Positions 39,942-50,253 are shown, numbered from the stretch's first letter. The stretch is DNA of 50,253 nucleotides from Scenedesmus sp. ARA3 (GCA_004335835.1 RWJK01001948.1:56277-106529), one strand, 5' to 3'. Notes: generated by a model not told the origin, from the sequence alone. Program-made: numbers and translations.

Positions 39942-40992
39942 GTTGCGTGGCAACAAAGCGTTTTGTGACGTGCGTCCCCCTGCGCAGCTGTTGTGATATC
40001 ACCCCTGGCCAGGCATCGAGGACCTTGACCCTGCCTGCACCGGCCCTGCTGGTGAGTTCTGGTGGCAAGCAGCATAGCAGGAGGGCCTGGCACATGGCTT
40101 CCCTGACCCCTGGAAGCAGCAGCAGCAGCCTAGCCTACACAGCGACAGTGGAGAAGCTGCATTAGGTTTGAGCAGCAGAAGCAGAAGCAGCAGCAGCAGG
40201 CAGCTGCCGGGAGCAGAGTGGGTGCTGCTGATGGCATCGCCGGCGTACCGTGCCCACCAGCAGATGCACATCCACATCGGGCGCATCAGCGCAAACAAGA
40301 GCCTGCCGTTGGCACGTGTGCTGCGCAGCGGTGATCTGGATGGGTCAGGGAAGCTTCCAATAGGATGTGTGAGCAGGGATGCGCAGAACCCTTCGGTGCG
40401 CATTGTCAAGGTGCCTCTGCCAAGCGATGATGCTTTGCTGGACGCAGATGGCACTGTGTAGCCGCAGCAAAGGATGCAGCACACTATGAAAGATCAGCCA
40501 CTGCTGCATGTCACAGTGCAAGGCGGTGCAGGCATGGCAGCTGAACTGCAAAAGCGGCGGGGTGTGGAAGTGCCTGTGGTGTTGGTGAGTGTCTTTGTGC
40601 CTGCTGACTCAGCGGCAGATATTGCTGGCAAGGTAAGGCCCTTTGAAACTGCGCGCACTGCTGCTGCTGCGCGGCAAGCGGCAGGTGTGCCGTATGTGCT
40701 GATGGTGACTGCACACCGGCAGCCGCTGCACGGCTGCGACGCTGCTACAGCAGCAGCTGCCATCGCTGTTGATGCAGCAACAAGTGCTGCAAGCAGTGCA
40801 GTTGGGGAGGCACAGGAAGTGCCGCTGCTGTCGGTTGCAATTGATGCTCCTGGTGATGATGATGGTGGTGGTTTTGCAGCAGGGTTTGTTGTGACTGCGA
40901 TGATCCGTGGTGCCTCACCTGACTGGATCATGGAGGCAAGGGCGACTGACGACTGCTTTGACACGTGCCCGCTGCCGCCACAGCCGTCATGA
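39942..40992 (+). CDS. CDP-diacylglycerol pyrophosphatase-like (HIT-fold) protein, tentative
   Basis: The key segment is WVLLMASPAYRAHQQMHIHI (40219-40278). It matches the family's A-x-N-S-x-x-x-R-S-Q-x-x-x-HIHI signature with S-P-A-Y-R-A-H-Q before the His-x-His. An upstream exon ending at 40050 (ITPGQASRTLTLPAPALL before GTGAGT) could supply the preceding strand. The frame ends with a stop at 40461. A second frame, 40474-40992, carries the expected C-terminal part (VRPFETART, VPYVLMVTAH, GFVVTAMIRGASPDWIMEAR), so an intron or frameshift is needed between about 40370 and 40560. Family enzymes hydrolyse CDP-diacylglycerol to phosphatidate and CMP at membranes. Boundaries and integrity are unsure. 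Confidence 0.45.
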
Positions 40993-41575
40993 CTGTGGTC
41001 GCAGTGTTGCATTGTGCTAGTTTGGTTGATGGTGTCTTGTGCTTCTGTAGGTTTGTGGTCAACCCCAGGTTTGTGGTCAAGGTTGCAACTGCCTCTGTGG
41101 TGTCATGTGTGCAGTAACTGTGACTGCAGTGCTGTGTGGGGCATTTTCAAAGTATGGTATATACCATATATGCGTGGTTTCCTTGAAAGGCCATTGCACC
41201 TCACACGCTGGGGAGCCAGACAAGGCTAAGGATTAAACAACTGCTCACAAGTTTACTAACGCCGCTGCTACCAAACTCAACGGGTGCACCAGCTGGCTGT
41301 TGGCTGCTGTTGTAGTAGTACCTGTGTTAAAGTGTCATTACAGCCCTTGCTGGTGGTGCTCACCAGACGACGTTGGTATGTTCATCAAGGCCAAACAGCT
41401 CATAACCGTTCGTGTATCGTAAGTTTGACGTCGAAGAGGTTGCTGTGAAACAGTTATCGGCGAATCTGCTGCTGCCACCCAGATCTTTGAACTTGCTGCA
41501 CGACACAGACGCCGCGATCTGGGAGCTGTTCAACCGCAAGTACTTCTCAGCCGTTGCATTTGGTTTACTAGAGAT
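40993..41575. other. Gene-free interval upstream of the phosphatase-like gene
   Basis: A minus-strand frame (41360-41587) overlaps the plus-strand start but shows no domain. A short direct repeat of GTTTGTGGTCAA occurs at 41051 and 41070. Probably the promoter region. Confidence 0.4.
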
Positions 41576-41944
41576 ATGCAGCAGCAACTGAGGCGCCAGT
41601 GTTCCGGTGTGCCTTTCGCAAACGCGAAAGCAAATGCCGGAATCTCACACGCCAGACGGCGCCTCAAGCAGCCAGTGCAGGTACATTGGTATTATGCGTG
41701 CTTTAGGTTTCTAGAATCAGCAGTTTACGCGCCAGCGGTGCAGCGCATGGTTTGCTCGGTCTTCCTCTTCTGCTGCTGCTGCTACTACTGCCCCTTTTCC
41801 CTTCCGACACCCCACTGGCAAGCTTTCAGGCAGTAGCTATCGCTCGCAGCACGTAAGCACAAGTTCAATACACCTAACTAAAACGTCTGTGTGGCTTTCT
41901 GCATGCATGCGCAGGTGCAGAGCAGCAGCAATGGCAGCAGCAAC

Positions 41945-41983
<39 letters not shown>

Positions 41984-43709
41984 GGCAACACGGTGCTTGT
42001 AGATGGGCTTGTGGTGCAGCCTGCATACCGCTCCACACCATGGGAGGCAGAACAGCTGAAAGCACAGCAAGCGAAAGACAAGGTACGACACTGCTGCTGC
42101 TTTGCTTGCCTACTGTGGAATCACCCCTGAATTGCAGAGATCTTCGCTTTGGCCGATGCAGCATCCGCTGTGCACCTTTGTACAGCGTTGGCAGCGATTT
42201 TGATGCAAGATTACAAAGCAGCTGTAATCATAACTTCCTGCATGTTGTGTTACTCAGCTCAGGCAGCCCTGCTGCAAGGCTCAGCATAGCAGCAGCATGC
42301 AACAGCCAGCGCTGTGGCAAGTGGTGCCTGTACTCACTGGCCAGCATGGCGATAACAGTTAGCCTGTTTACACTGCCTCTTACTCTGCAGAATTTGCTGC
42401 TGCCGGCGCTGCTGCTGCTGCTGCTGCTGCTGCTTGGCCCTCACAGGCCCAGATCATGTTTGTGAGCGAGAGCGGCATCTGCAGGGGCCCCCTGGCAGCA
42501 GCGCTGTTCAACCACATGCTGGCAGACAGCCCGCTGCGTGGCTGGGTGGACGTGCATGTGCGGGTGAGTGGTCGGAAGCCAGAGTATTGCTGCATGTGAT
42601 GTACAGTGTGTTACTGCCCGTCAGCTGTTCAGCCACATGCTGGCAGACAGCCCGCTGCGGGGCTGGGTGGATGTGCACACACGGGTAAGCAGTCATCACA
42701 CATGTCGTGTCACATCTTGTACGTAACAGTGCAGTGCTGCCCAGCAGATGTGTACAAACAATGCTGGCCTCTGTTTGCTGCAGAACAAGAAGTTGTCAGA
42801 GGCATGTCTTTGCGGCATGTGTCTGGCGCGCGGTTTGCTGCATGTGGTGGCTGCTTGCAGTAACTTCTGTGTCACGGAGCAGCCATCTACACACAGCACA
42901 CATTTCGCGGGCTGATAAATTGCGGGTCCTTGCACCATCTGAGAATGGCACGAGCGGTAGAGATAATGTGCATGCTGCCGCTGCCCGCTGCCATGCCGCT
43001 TTGCCACACGCAGGCCAGCCGCGACTACTGCATAGGGCAGCAGCCGCACCCCGCAGCAGATGCAGTGGCGCAAGCAGCACTTGGCGCCCCGCTGGCAGCA
43101 GCAGGTGGTGACGCTGAACCAGCAGCAGCAGCAGCAGCAGCAGCAGCTGGTGCGGTGCAGTTTGACCCTGCTGCTGACATTGTGGCATCGGACTTGGTGC
43201 TGGTGATGGACAAGTACACGGCAGCAGATGTGCTGCGAGAGGTAAGAAAGAGTCTAGTTTTCCAGCATTGTGGTGTTGTTCTGTTTTTGCTTTCCATCAT
43301 GTGTCAAGCAGCTGTACTTGGCCCGGGACTTGGGGGCGCGGCCGTGTTTCCAGGTTGTGTTGTACAGCAGGACAGGGCTGCAATGCCACACAGGCTCACC
43401 CCCGGTGCGGTTTGACCCTGCTGCTGGCGTCGGACTTGGTGCTGGTCATGAACAAGTACACGGCAGCAGATGTGCTGCGGGAGGTGCCGGAGGTTTCATT
43501 TGGCTTGCACTTCCCAACAAGCAGCGGCCTGCTGTGTGCATGTCACTTGCATGTTTATGCGGTAACACTGGCTGGTTGGTGTGACAGAAGAATGCAATCA
43601 ACAGCAGCAGCAGCATATTTGACCCTGCTGCTGGCGTCACACATGGTGCTGGTGATGGACAAGTGTATACTACAGCGCGCGTGTGCGTGGCTGGGTTCCT
43701 TCCATCCTG

Positions 43710-43761
<52 letters not shown>

Positions 43762-45039
43762 CATTGCTGCCATCTCTGCCCATAGCACAATCTTTTGTTC
43801 AGCAGGTGCCGCTGTAATGTCCGACATACAAAAGGGACTACCAAGTGATGCTGCACAGATTCAACTAATGGTCGCAATGAAACATGTGGCTCATGCTCTA
43901 CAGGTGTCGTCGTATGACCTGATTAGCCCTGGGGGCTACTACGGCGCGCGTGTGCGCGTGCTGGCTCCTTCCACCCAGTGTTGCTGCTGCTGCTGCTGCT
44001 GCTGCTGACCATTGCTACCTCTGCTCATTGCTCAATCCTTTGTACGCTGTGCTGTACAAGTGCGCCAAACAAGCGGAGCTGCACAGATGCAGCTATTTGT
44101 TCTACCGCAATGAAACTTGCCCTTCATGCACTGCAGGTGTCTTCATATGACCTGATAAACCCCGGCGGCTATTACAGCGCGCGTGTGAGAGTGCTGGGCT
44201 CCTTCCACCCCGTGCTGGGCAAGAGGAACAGCCTGACTGATGCACAGGACATTGATGACCCCTTGTACGGAAACACCGGAGGGCAAAAAGAGCAGGTGCG
44301 TGCAAAACCCGTCTGTCTGATACAATGCAGCAAGTCACACCCCATTGTTGGGGCATGCTACTGCACCAGCGCCGCCTTGCAAATCAGATATGGGCCGCAA
44401 ACAGGTAGCAGGTTGTGGATGTGTGCGGCTGCCGAGGGTTTAGAGCGGTGTACGAGCAGTGTGCGTGTGCTGGGCTCCTTCCACCCGGTGCTGGGCAAGA
44501 GGAACAGCCTGATTGACGCACAGAACATCGACGACCCCCTGTATGGAAACACAGGAGGGCAAAAGACGCAGGTTCGTGCAAGGATTTTGTTGGTTCAAGA
44601 GCAATTGATACAAGCTGTGGGCAGGGCGTGCTGCTGCACCCGCTGAGCGCTGCTGCAGCGGCCAAACTTGCAATCTTGATGTTGTGGATCACTCTAACAC
44701 AGAAGCTGCTTTGTGGCCCCGTTGCTCACTCGCTGCTGCATGTCTACTGCTGATGCTGCTGCCGCAGGATGCGGTGCTGCTTGCCGCCAAGCTCATCCAC
44801 GAGAGCTTCAGCATTGATCTGTTACACTGTTGCTCACTCGCTACATCGCATCTGGTGCTTCTGCTTTTTTTGTGTTTCTGCAGGATGCTGTGCTGCTTGC
44901 CGCCAAGCTCATCCATGAGAGCTGTGCCGCGCTGCTGCAGCAGCTGGAGGGCCTGGCTGCTGAGCAGGGCCTGCTGGATGGTACTGAGCCAGCAGCAGCA
45001 GCAGCATCTGGCAGCAGCGACAGCAGCAGTGTTGGTGAT

Positions 45040-45076
<37 letters not shown>

Positions 45077-45222
45077 GTGAAGATGCGAGTTTGCAGTTGT
45101 CGACTGGAGCCAAGTTCAGGCATGCGCTGGTGGGGCGCATCAGGGAGGAGGGCGTGATCAGCTGGCTGGTGCCGCCCATGCTGCAGGGGGCTAACACACA
45201 AGACCTGGGCGGCTGGGTGTGA
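41576..45222 (+). CDS. Low-molecular-weight tyrosine phosphatase homologue lacking the catalytic Cys
   Basis: Six exons: 41576-41680, 41915-42082, 42447-42563, 43014-43241, 44137-44295, 44884-45222. All junctions are phase 0, giving 371 residues. A basic N-terminus (LRRQ ... ARRRLK) could be an organelle targeting peptide, followed by a polySer linker. The P-loop reads IMFVSESGICRGPLAAALF, where active members have VC-x-G-N-x-CRSP. The nucleophilic Cys of C-x5-R is Ser; the Arg and second Cys remain. Later family motifs are DYCIGQQPHP, SDLVLVMDKYTAADVLRE, VRVLGSF and the DP-loop DIDDPLYG. The C-terminal exon adds a helix (AAKLIHESCAALLQQLEGLA), an Ala/Ser insert and WLVPPMLQG. As read, the protein should bind but not hydrolyse phosphotyrosine-type ligands (inference). 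Confidence 0.85.
42409..42432 (+). repeat. CTG tract before phosphatase-like exon 3
   Basis: (GCT)n tract followed by TGGCCCTCACAG and exon 42447-42563. Acceptor-proximal and on the sense strand as CTG. Confidence 0.85.
42625..42684 (+). pseudogene. In-frame duplicate of the exon 3 3' end with both splice sites
   Basis: Encodes LFSHMLADSPLRGWVDVHTR, against LFNHML ... VDVHVR at 42504-42563. It is preceded by CCCGTCAG and followed by GTAAGC. At exactly 60 bases and phase 0 at both ends, it could be spliced in without breaking the frame. This is the one echo in the window that could plausibly act as a cassette exon. Confidence 0.75.
43404..43670 (+). pseudogene. Two downstream echoes of phosphatase-like exon 4
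   Basis: 43404-43484 repeats VRFDPAA ... SDLVLVMNKYTAADVLREV, and 43613-43665 repeats FDPAAGV ... HMVLVMDKC. Both copy the 3' part of exon 43014-43241. Donors are degraded (GTGCCG in the first copy). Confidence 0.85.
43904..43980 (+). pseudogene. Upstream echo of phosphatase-like exon 5
   Basis: TCTACAG then VSSYDLISPGGYYGARVRVL, matching the start of exon 44137-44295, then lost in a CTG tract at 43979-44008. It keeps the acceptor side only. Confidence 0.88.
44455..44573 (+). pseudogene. Downstream echo of phosphatase-like exon 5
   Basis: Repeats VRVLGSFHPVLGKRNSLIDA through NTGGQKTQ, followed by GTTCGT where the intact exon has GTGCGT. It keeps the 3' part of the exon. There is no acceptor directly before it. 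Confidence 0.88.
44768..44820 (+). pseudogene. Upstream echo of phosphatase-like exon 6
   Basis: GCCGCAG then DAVLLAAKLIHESF, matching the exon start at 44884 (DAVLLAAKLIHESC). The sequence then diverges within a few codons. Confidence 0.85.
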
Positions 45223-45384
45223 GCGTGCCATGCACAAATTGGGTGCACAAAATAATACACAGACCTGAGGCGATAGTTGTGAGAAGCCAATTATGCTGCA
45301 GGGCAGTTTTGTCAACCTTTGCCGAGTGTGAGCATAAAAGCCATTGCAGTAGCAGCTGCATGGGTGCGGGCTGCTGTATGGGAT

Positions 45385-45570
45385 CGGGCTGGTGCCGCCC
45401 ATGCTGCAGGGGCCCAGCACAGACCCAGGCGGCTGGGTGTGAGCAGCATTACATCCATCGCAGCAGCAGCAGCTGCAGCATGGATGTGAGCAGCTGTGCT
45501 TCATCAGCTGGCTGGTGCCGCCCGTGCTGCAAGGGGTTGACACAGCCCTGGGCGGCTGCGTTTGAGGGCT
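45385..45570 (+). pseudogene. Two echoes of the terminal exon end beyond the stop
   Basis: GGCTGGTGCCGCCCATGCTG recurs at 45389 and, with a GTG for ATG change, at 45510, each followed by a GGCGGCTGGGTGTGAG-type end. They repeat WLVPPMLQG ... GGWV-stop outside the coding region. Confidence 0.82.
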
Positions 45571-46721
45571 GCAGCAGCTGCATGCCATGCCATGCCTTTA
45601 GGTTTGGCTGGCTGCACATCAGGACCACACCATGCACGTGTCATGCTAGTGTCGTCTGGGCTTACACCAGCGTGTGGGCCTTTGTTTGTTGGCGGCATTT
45701 CTTGCAACATTGGGGGGCCATCTAGCCATGTGAGTACGCATCATGTTGCATCGTGCTTCTAATGTATGACCTGCATGCACGTTGTAACCGTTTTACAACA
45801 TTGGGAAGCTGCCAAGCACTGCCAGCATTGGTGTGCATGCTGATGTCAACCCGTCTGGTGTGCAGCATCATCACTAGAGTCGGCAGCTGAAAATGGCGGT
45901 TGGAGCCGAAATGTAACATTTGATTTATGACGCTGTGTTCCAGCACTTGCAAACGGTTTGGCCGAGCATTATGACAAGCCAACGTGTCCAATGTTACCGC
46001 GCAAGGCCATCTGTCATCAGCCGCTGCTGCTCGTAGTATATGCGAGTGACCCGGGCTGGAGAGATCTGCAGTGGCTGCGCTGACGGCGCCACACAATGCA
46101 TGTGCTGCACAGCGATGTATCGCTGTATAGGTCGCATGTCGGTACAGTGCGTACCTGCATATCTGCCCGGAAGGGGATTCCAACGTCAGCTTGCAACCAG
46201 ATAGTTGTGACAACATCTCCATGTTACCGATCAACTCAATTCATCAGCAGCATGAACATGAAGGAGCCGTCACACCATCAGCCCATGTTCTGACAGTGCA
46301 CGCATGTGCGCCCACTACAGTCTACCATGCTGTCACCAGAGCTGAACACCCACCTGCTGTTATACAGCCTAATACAATTATTCTGTGTAAAAACCTTATA
46401 AATATTCAAACAACTATACAATCGCCCCATATCAACACACCAACAACACGCATGTGCCTAAACTGACCAAATCCCCAAATTACCAAAGCAGGACCAAAAA
46501 GCCACACACGAAGGAGCAAACCAGGCTCACAATTCACACAGAGCGCCTCTCTGTGTCGCAGCAGTGGTTGAAACAAAGACGAGCAGCTGGGCAGCGACAC
46601 TGTCTTGAAGACATCTGGCCTGCAATGCCTCACCACTCGCCATCCACACCATGCCGTAGTGCTTGCATGCACATGCCTCCGTCGCTTCAAACATGCACAA
46701 GCCAAAAGCCATGCAGCAGCA
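45571..46721. other. Gene-free interval between convergent genes
   Basis: No supportable exon. The part at 46370-46510 is AT-rich compared with its surroundings and poor in CAG/CTG. Confidence 0.4.
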
Positions 46722-49704
46722 TCAATACCTGGCAGGCTGCGCCACACACATCTTGGCCTTCCTGATGACCTTGAAAGGCTGCGCGCGGGCCGCATTAGGA
46801 TGCTGTGCTGCCAGCTGCAGCTGCTCCATGCGCTCAGCCACGTGAATGACAGCCGGCTCAAGGCAAAACACAGCTGCTGCTGTGACGCCATTCGGCAGCA
46901 CACCAGCAGCAGTTGGCAGCACTCCACCAAGCTGCATGCATGCACTGCCAATGTGCCATGGCACCACCCCTGGCCAGGGAGCCCATGCGCTTGGTGCTGC
47001 ATCTCCAAAGTCAACACTGCCCGGCCCAGGCTGCTTCCATCCAGGCACATGCAGCTGCACCAGGCGCGTGTGCATGCAGCTGCAGATGACCTGCGCCTTG
47101 ATGGCAGCAGCAGCAACCTCCTTTGCAGCAGGCAGCAGCTGCTCAAGCATGCGCTGGTTTGTCTGAGCATCACCACCCCACTTCAGGCTGCCACTGTGCA
47201 GCAGGCCGTGGAGTATTTTGCGTGCATGCTCCCCAACTATCTGTGCATAAAAAGCCTGCTCCTGCTTGCTGCGCCTGTCAGCATTCACCAGCTGCAGCCA
47301 CCTACGCGCATTCTTCTCCTCCAGCATCAGCTGCAGCAGCAGAGCATCCTCATCTGGAGGCTCACCAAATGAGCTGCTGCTGCTATTGATGAGCAGGTCA
47401 GTTGTGCGGAATTCGCCAAACACGTGATGGGCAACCTCTGCCAACACAGCATGCGTCATGCCACACAGCTTCATCTGCTGCAGCTTGGCCCCTCCCAGCA
47501 CGTTGACGCCATGCACGTCAATCACAAGAGGCACCATGATTGTCACATTGCTGCTTGACAGCAGCGCACTGGCCAGTGTTGATGTGGCGTCACTGAGCTG
47601 CTTCAGTGCAAGATGCAGTGCGCCCTGGTCAGCTCCGGCGGAGCTCATCCCTGCAGGAACGGCAGGAAGAGCACAGGCAGGACCGTTGCAGGTCGGGCTT
47701 CCAATGGGTCTGACAGCCTTTGCACCTTGCTGTGCATTATCTACTAGCTTGTAGGCTATTACATCCTGCAGGATGTGCAGCTGCACAACTGCAGCACTGG
47801 GCATGACGGTCCTGCAGGCTGTCAGCAGAGCTTTGACTGGCCTGGCTTACACCATGCATGGCTGCCGGCAAGCTGTCTGAACCCGCGTGCATAAAACAGA
47901 TGGAGCACTGCACAAACCTGCTGTAAGTCATATCAGTGGTACTGTTCAAACCTCCTACTCTCTGGTGAAAGCGGCTGGATGTATGCTGCAGAGTTGCTTA
48001 TGCCACATGCCTGCAAGCTCCGCCACACGCCATTGACATGTTACGCATGCACATAGCCTATGCCAGGTGACAGCACGGTCAACTGCACCACCAAGCAGCT
48101 GTGCACCAAGTTAGACTGCTCAGCCAAAATAACCGTCGTTCCTTATCTGTCAACAAAGCTGCCCTGCCCCCAGCTCTGCACCGCTTACCCTGGAAGGTGA
48201 GCAGCCCCTTGCCCCTGGCCATTGCATCATCCAGCTCAGCTTGCTTGTCAATCAGCCTGTGGTGCAGGGTAGCCAGCTCCCTCTCTTTGTCCTTCAGCTG
48301 CTGCAGCAAGCTGCTGCGCTCCTCCCTGCCGGCTGTGAGGTCTGCTTCAGTGGCGGCCAGGCATGTTTGCAGCGCTGCTAGGGCGGCATCTTGCTGCTTG
48401 TGGGCCTTAGCAAATTCGGCTTGCTGCTGCTGCAGCTGCGCCGCTTGGCGTGCACTGCCGTCCACCTGCAGGTCAAAGGAGGCGATAGGAGATCACAGGC
48501 ACGGCAGGTAAGTGAAGCAGAATGCGTGAGTAAAGGACGTCTGTGATGACCGCGTTTGTCTAAGCCGCTGCAGGTTGCGCTGGCACAACAGGCAGCATCT
48601 TGAAAGCAGTGCTGTCATGAAAATCATGCAATGCGGGACGTATGTTAGCTGTATGCTGTTGCGTTGCCTGCTGCTGCACTGCAGCATGGCATGCTGCAAG
48701 TGACTGAGGACGGTCCTCTCCTCAGCATTGCATGTAAAGGGCTTTCAGCTGCGCTTGCACCACCAACATGACCACTGGGCATGCGTGCATATGACATGCG
48801 CTTTCTGCACGTGATGAGCACACAAATGTTCATCATTCTGATACACGAATCAAAGATAAACTGCAGCTGCACATGCACCCACCTTTTGCTGCAGCTGCTC
48901 TGCTGCTGCACCTGCGGCACGCATCACTGCCGCAAGGATTGGACCCTTGATGTCTGACTCCAGCGTGTTCCATGCGTTGCAGCAGATAACCTCCATTTCA
49001 TCTAAAAGGGAGCTTGCACCCTCCAGTGGTGGATTGGGTGAGGTGGCGGGCCCTGCTGGTGCTGCTGCAATGGCAGCTGTCACTGCTGCATAAGACACAG
49101 GCTGTGTGCCAGCGTGGCCTTGAGCATTGCTCTGCTGGTGGCATGGTGAGGTGTCACAGCCAGCCACACATGTGCAGTTCTGCACGGAGTGACTGCTGCT
49201 CAACCTGCATGGGATAACAGATAGGTGGCAAGCAGCAGCACAGAACCTGTTGCCGGGCGCCTGGGGGTGCCAAAAGATGCAGAACGCAAGGTAATTTTGC
49301 TTAGCTGACATCCAGTGCAACACAAGCTGCACAATGGGCTTCATGCAGTGTGTACAAGTGCTACTGGCTTTCATACGTGGCGCAGTGCCGTGCATACTGC
49401 AACACGGCAGCTTTTTCAAAGGCGTGCTGCATTGCACGCCCTCCAATTGGTGACGTTGAACGCTGCAAAACGTTGCAGTTCTGTAATGTTTTGGTGCTTA
49501 CCTTTCATCGCTGGGCACCTTCCTTGTGAATGCCGACATGTTGATCCACTCCCCACGGTTGATCCAATGCCAGCCCTGTAGGACAGCGTATGCGCTGGGA
49601 CTGGCGAAATCTAGGTCTTCGGTCGACTGATGAAGCACTTGACGCTTAGGTGAGACCAGTTTGCGGAAGATCTTCATGAGCCTGATCAGCGCTGCCACTA
49701 GCAT
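46722..49704 (-). CDS. Coiled-coil protein of unrecognised family, 632 residues
   Basis: Four exons on the minus strand: 49704-49502, 49204-48883, 48465-48189, 47818-46722. Phases 2,0,1 close, giving 632 residues. Exon 1 is basic and Trp-containing (LIRLMKIFRKLVSPKRQVLH, GWHWINRGEWINMSAF). Exon 2 holds a Cys cluster (CTCVAGCDTSPC) and an acidic-helical part (SLLDEMEVICCNAWNTLESD). Exon 3 is a strong coiled coil (LQQLKDKERELATLHHRL region, with regular Leu/Ala heptads). Exon 4 is long and open throughout, with TVMPSAAVVQLHILQDVIAY near its start, NVTIMVPLVIDVHGVNVLGG and KNARRWLQLVNADRRSKQEQ. No known domain is recognised. It has very few homopolymers for this locus and no visible exon-edge echoes, unlike its neighbours. 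Confidence 0.7.
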
Positions 49705-50194
49705 TCCAGCAGCATCGTCAAGCGCGAGCGCATGACACGGTTTGTTGGCACATCGTAGTCATTGTTAACGCGCGTAGTTTGCATCCAAATGGATGCCACA
49801 AAGCACTGCTCTGTTTGTTGCTTGCCTTAAGATTCCTCGGACTTCTCGCCTTATCTGTGCTGCACTGCAGTGCTGACAAGGTCGCCGCCGGAAGTTCAGT
49901 TTCGACAAACGTTTGGTACTGCTATCTGTAATGAGATCTGACAAACCTACGCCTATAAAGGCATAGAGCTGGTTAAATCAACGTATGCTACACCTGGCAG
50001 TCGCTAAGCGCTGCATCGCCAGATAAGGTCGCCTCGAGAGCTCCTGCCAAGCGTCCACGGCAGGTAATGGGCTTGTTGTGAGCAGCATTGAATTTTGAAC
50101 ACGTATACGATTGTCATGGGCCCTGTTTTCACTATTTCTCTAGTTTCCAATACAGGACGTATCATACGTAAATGCGGCATTTGCTGCATGCCTG

Positions 50195-50198
<4 letters not shown>
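49705..50198. other. Gene-free interval upstream of the coiled-coil gene
   Basis: No supportable exon. Probably holds the promoter of the minus-strand gene. Confidence 0.4.

Positions 50199-50253
<55 letters not shown>
50199..50253. repeat. (CTG)n tract at window end
   Basis: Eighteen CTG units running off the right edge, the reverse complement of the (CAG)n at the left edge. Confidence 0.95.

Noticed and set aside
46091..46720. Possible mobile element in the AT-rich stretch downstream of the phosphatase-like gene
   Set aside because: No terminal repeats, target-site duplication or transposase-like frame could be seen.

Overview
The window looks like nuclear DNA from a chlorophycean green alga, most like the Scenedesmaceae. 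The evidence is very frequent CAG/CTG trinucleotide tracts, short coding exons split by many GT-AG (and some GC-AG) introns, Ser/Ala/Gln homopolymers inside conserved domains, and protein families seen in algae and plants. The species assignment is inference. The window begins with an uninterrupted (CAG)n tract and ends with a (CTG)n tract, which suggests a contig broken at repeats.

Layout. 1-1640: repeats, a degenerate tRNA-like sequence and an unusual island. About 2024-3580 (-): part of a secreted-type gene with one sushi-like cysteine module. 5365-14685 (+): a roughly 1000-residue predicted cell-surface protein with a signal peptide, seven six-cysteine sushi-like modules, a PQQ sugar-dehydrogenase-type beta-propeller and a C-terminal GPI-type tail. 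16257-19618 (-): an OMS1/METTL7-type methyltransferase. 20151-23966 (+): a plant-type core alpha-1,3-fucosyltransferase (GT10), head to head with the methyltransferase. 25485-31673 (+): a BAH-like nuclear protein. 32705-34127 (-): a small multi-pass membrane protein. 34279-34737 (+): an intronless orphan ORF. 35757-37350 (+): a decayed copy of the 3' half of the BAH-like gene. 38331-39739 (+): an uncertain Cys-rich/MYND-like repeat locus. 39942-40992 (+): a probable CDP-diacylglycerol pyrophosphatase-like (HIT-fold) gene. 41576-45222 (+): a low-molecular-weight tyrosine phosphatase homologue with the catalytic Cys replaced by Ser. 46722-49704 (-): an unrecognised coiled-coil protein.

I rebuilt exon boundaries by hand from reading frame, splice dinucleotides and phase. 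In five genes the exon lengths and phases close across the whole recognised chain. In the sugar-dehydrogenase-like gene the first coding exon is unplaced, and in the BAH-like gene one junction near the N-terminus does not close.

The most striking signal covers the whole window. Many intact exons are flanked by partial tandem 'echoes' of their own edges. Echoes upstream of an exon carry the 3' splice site plus the 5' part of the exon. Echoes downstream carry the 3' part of the exon plus its 5' splice site. This holds in six genes on both strands. It suggests that introns here grow by tandem duplication across exon-intron junctions, which splicing then ignores. A second regularity is that CTG tracts lie on the sense strand just upstream of 3' splice sites, where they may act as polypyrimidine tracts, while CAG-type tracts on the sense strand are the ones that get translated. 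There is no single operon-like pathway. The identifiable genes suggest cell-surface and Golgi glycan functions, organelle methylation, chromatin and phosphotyrosine-type signalling.
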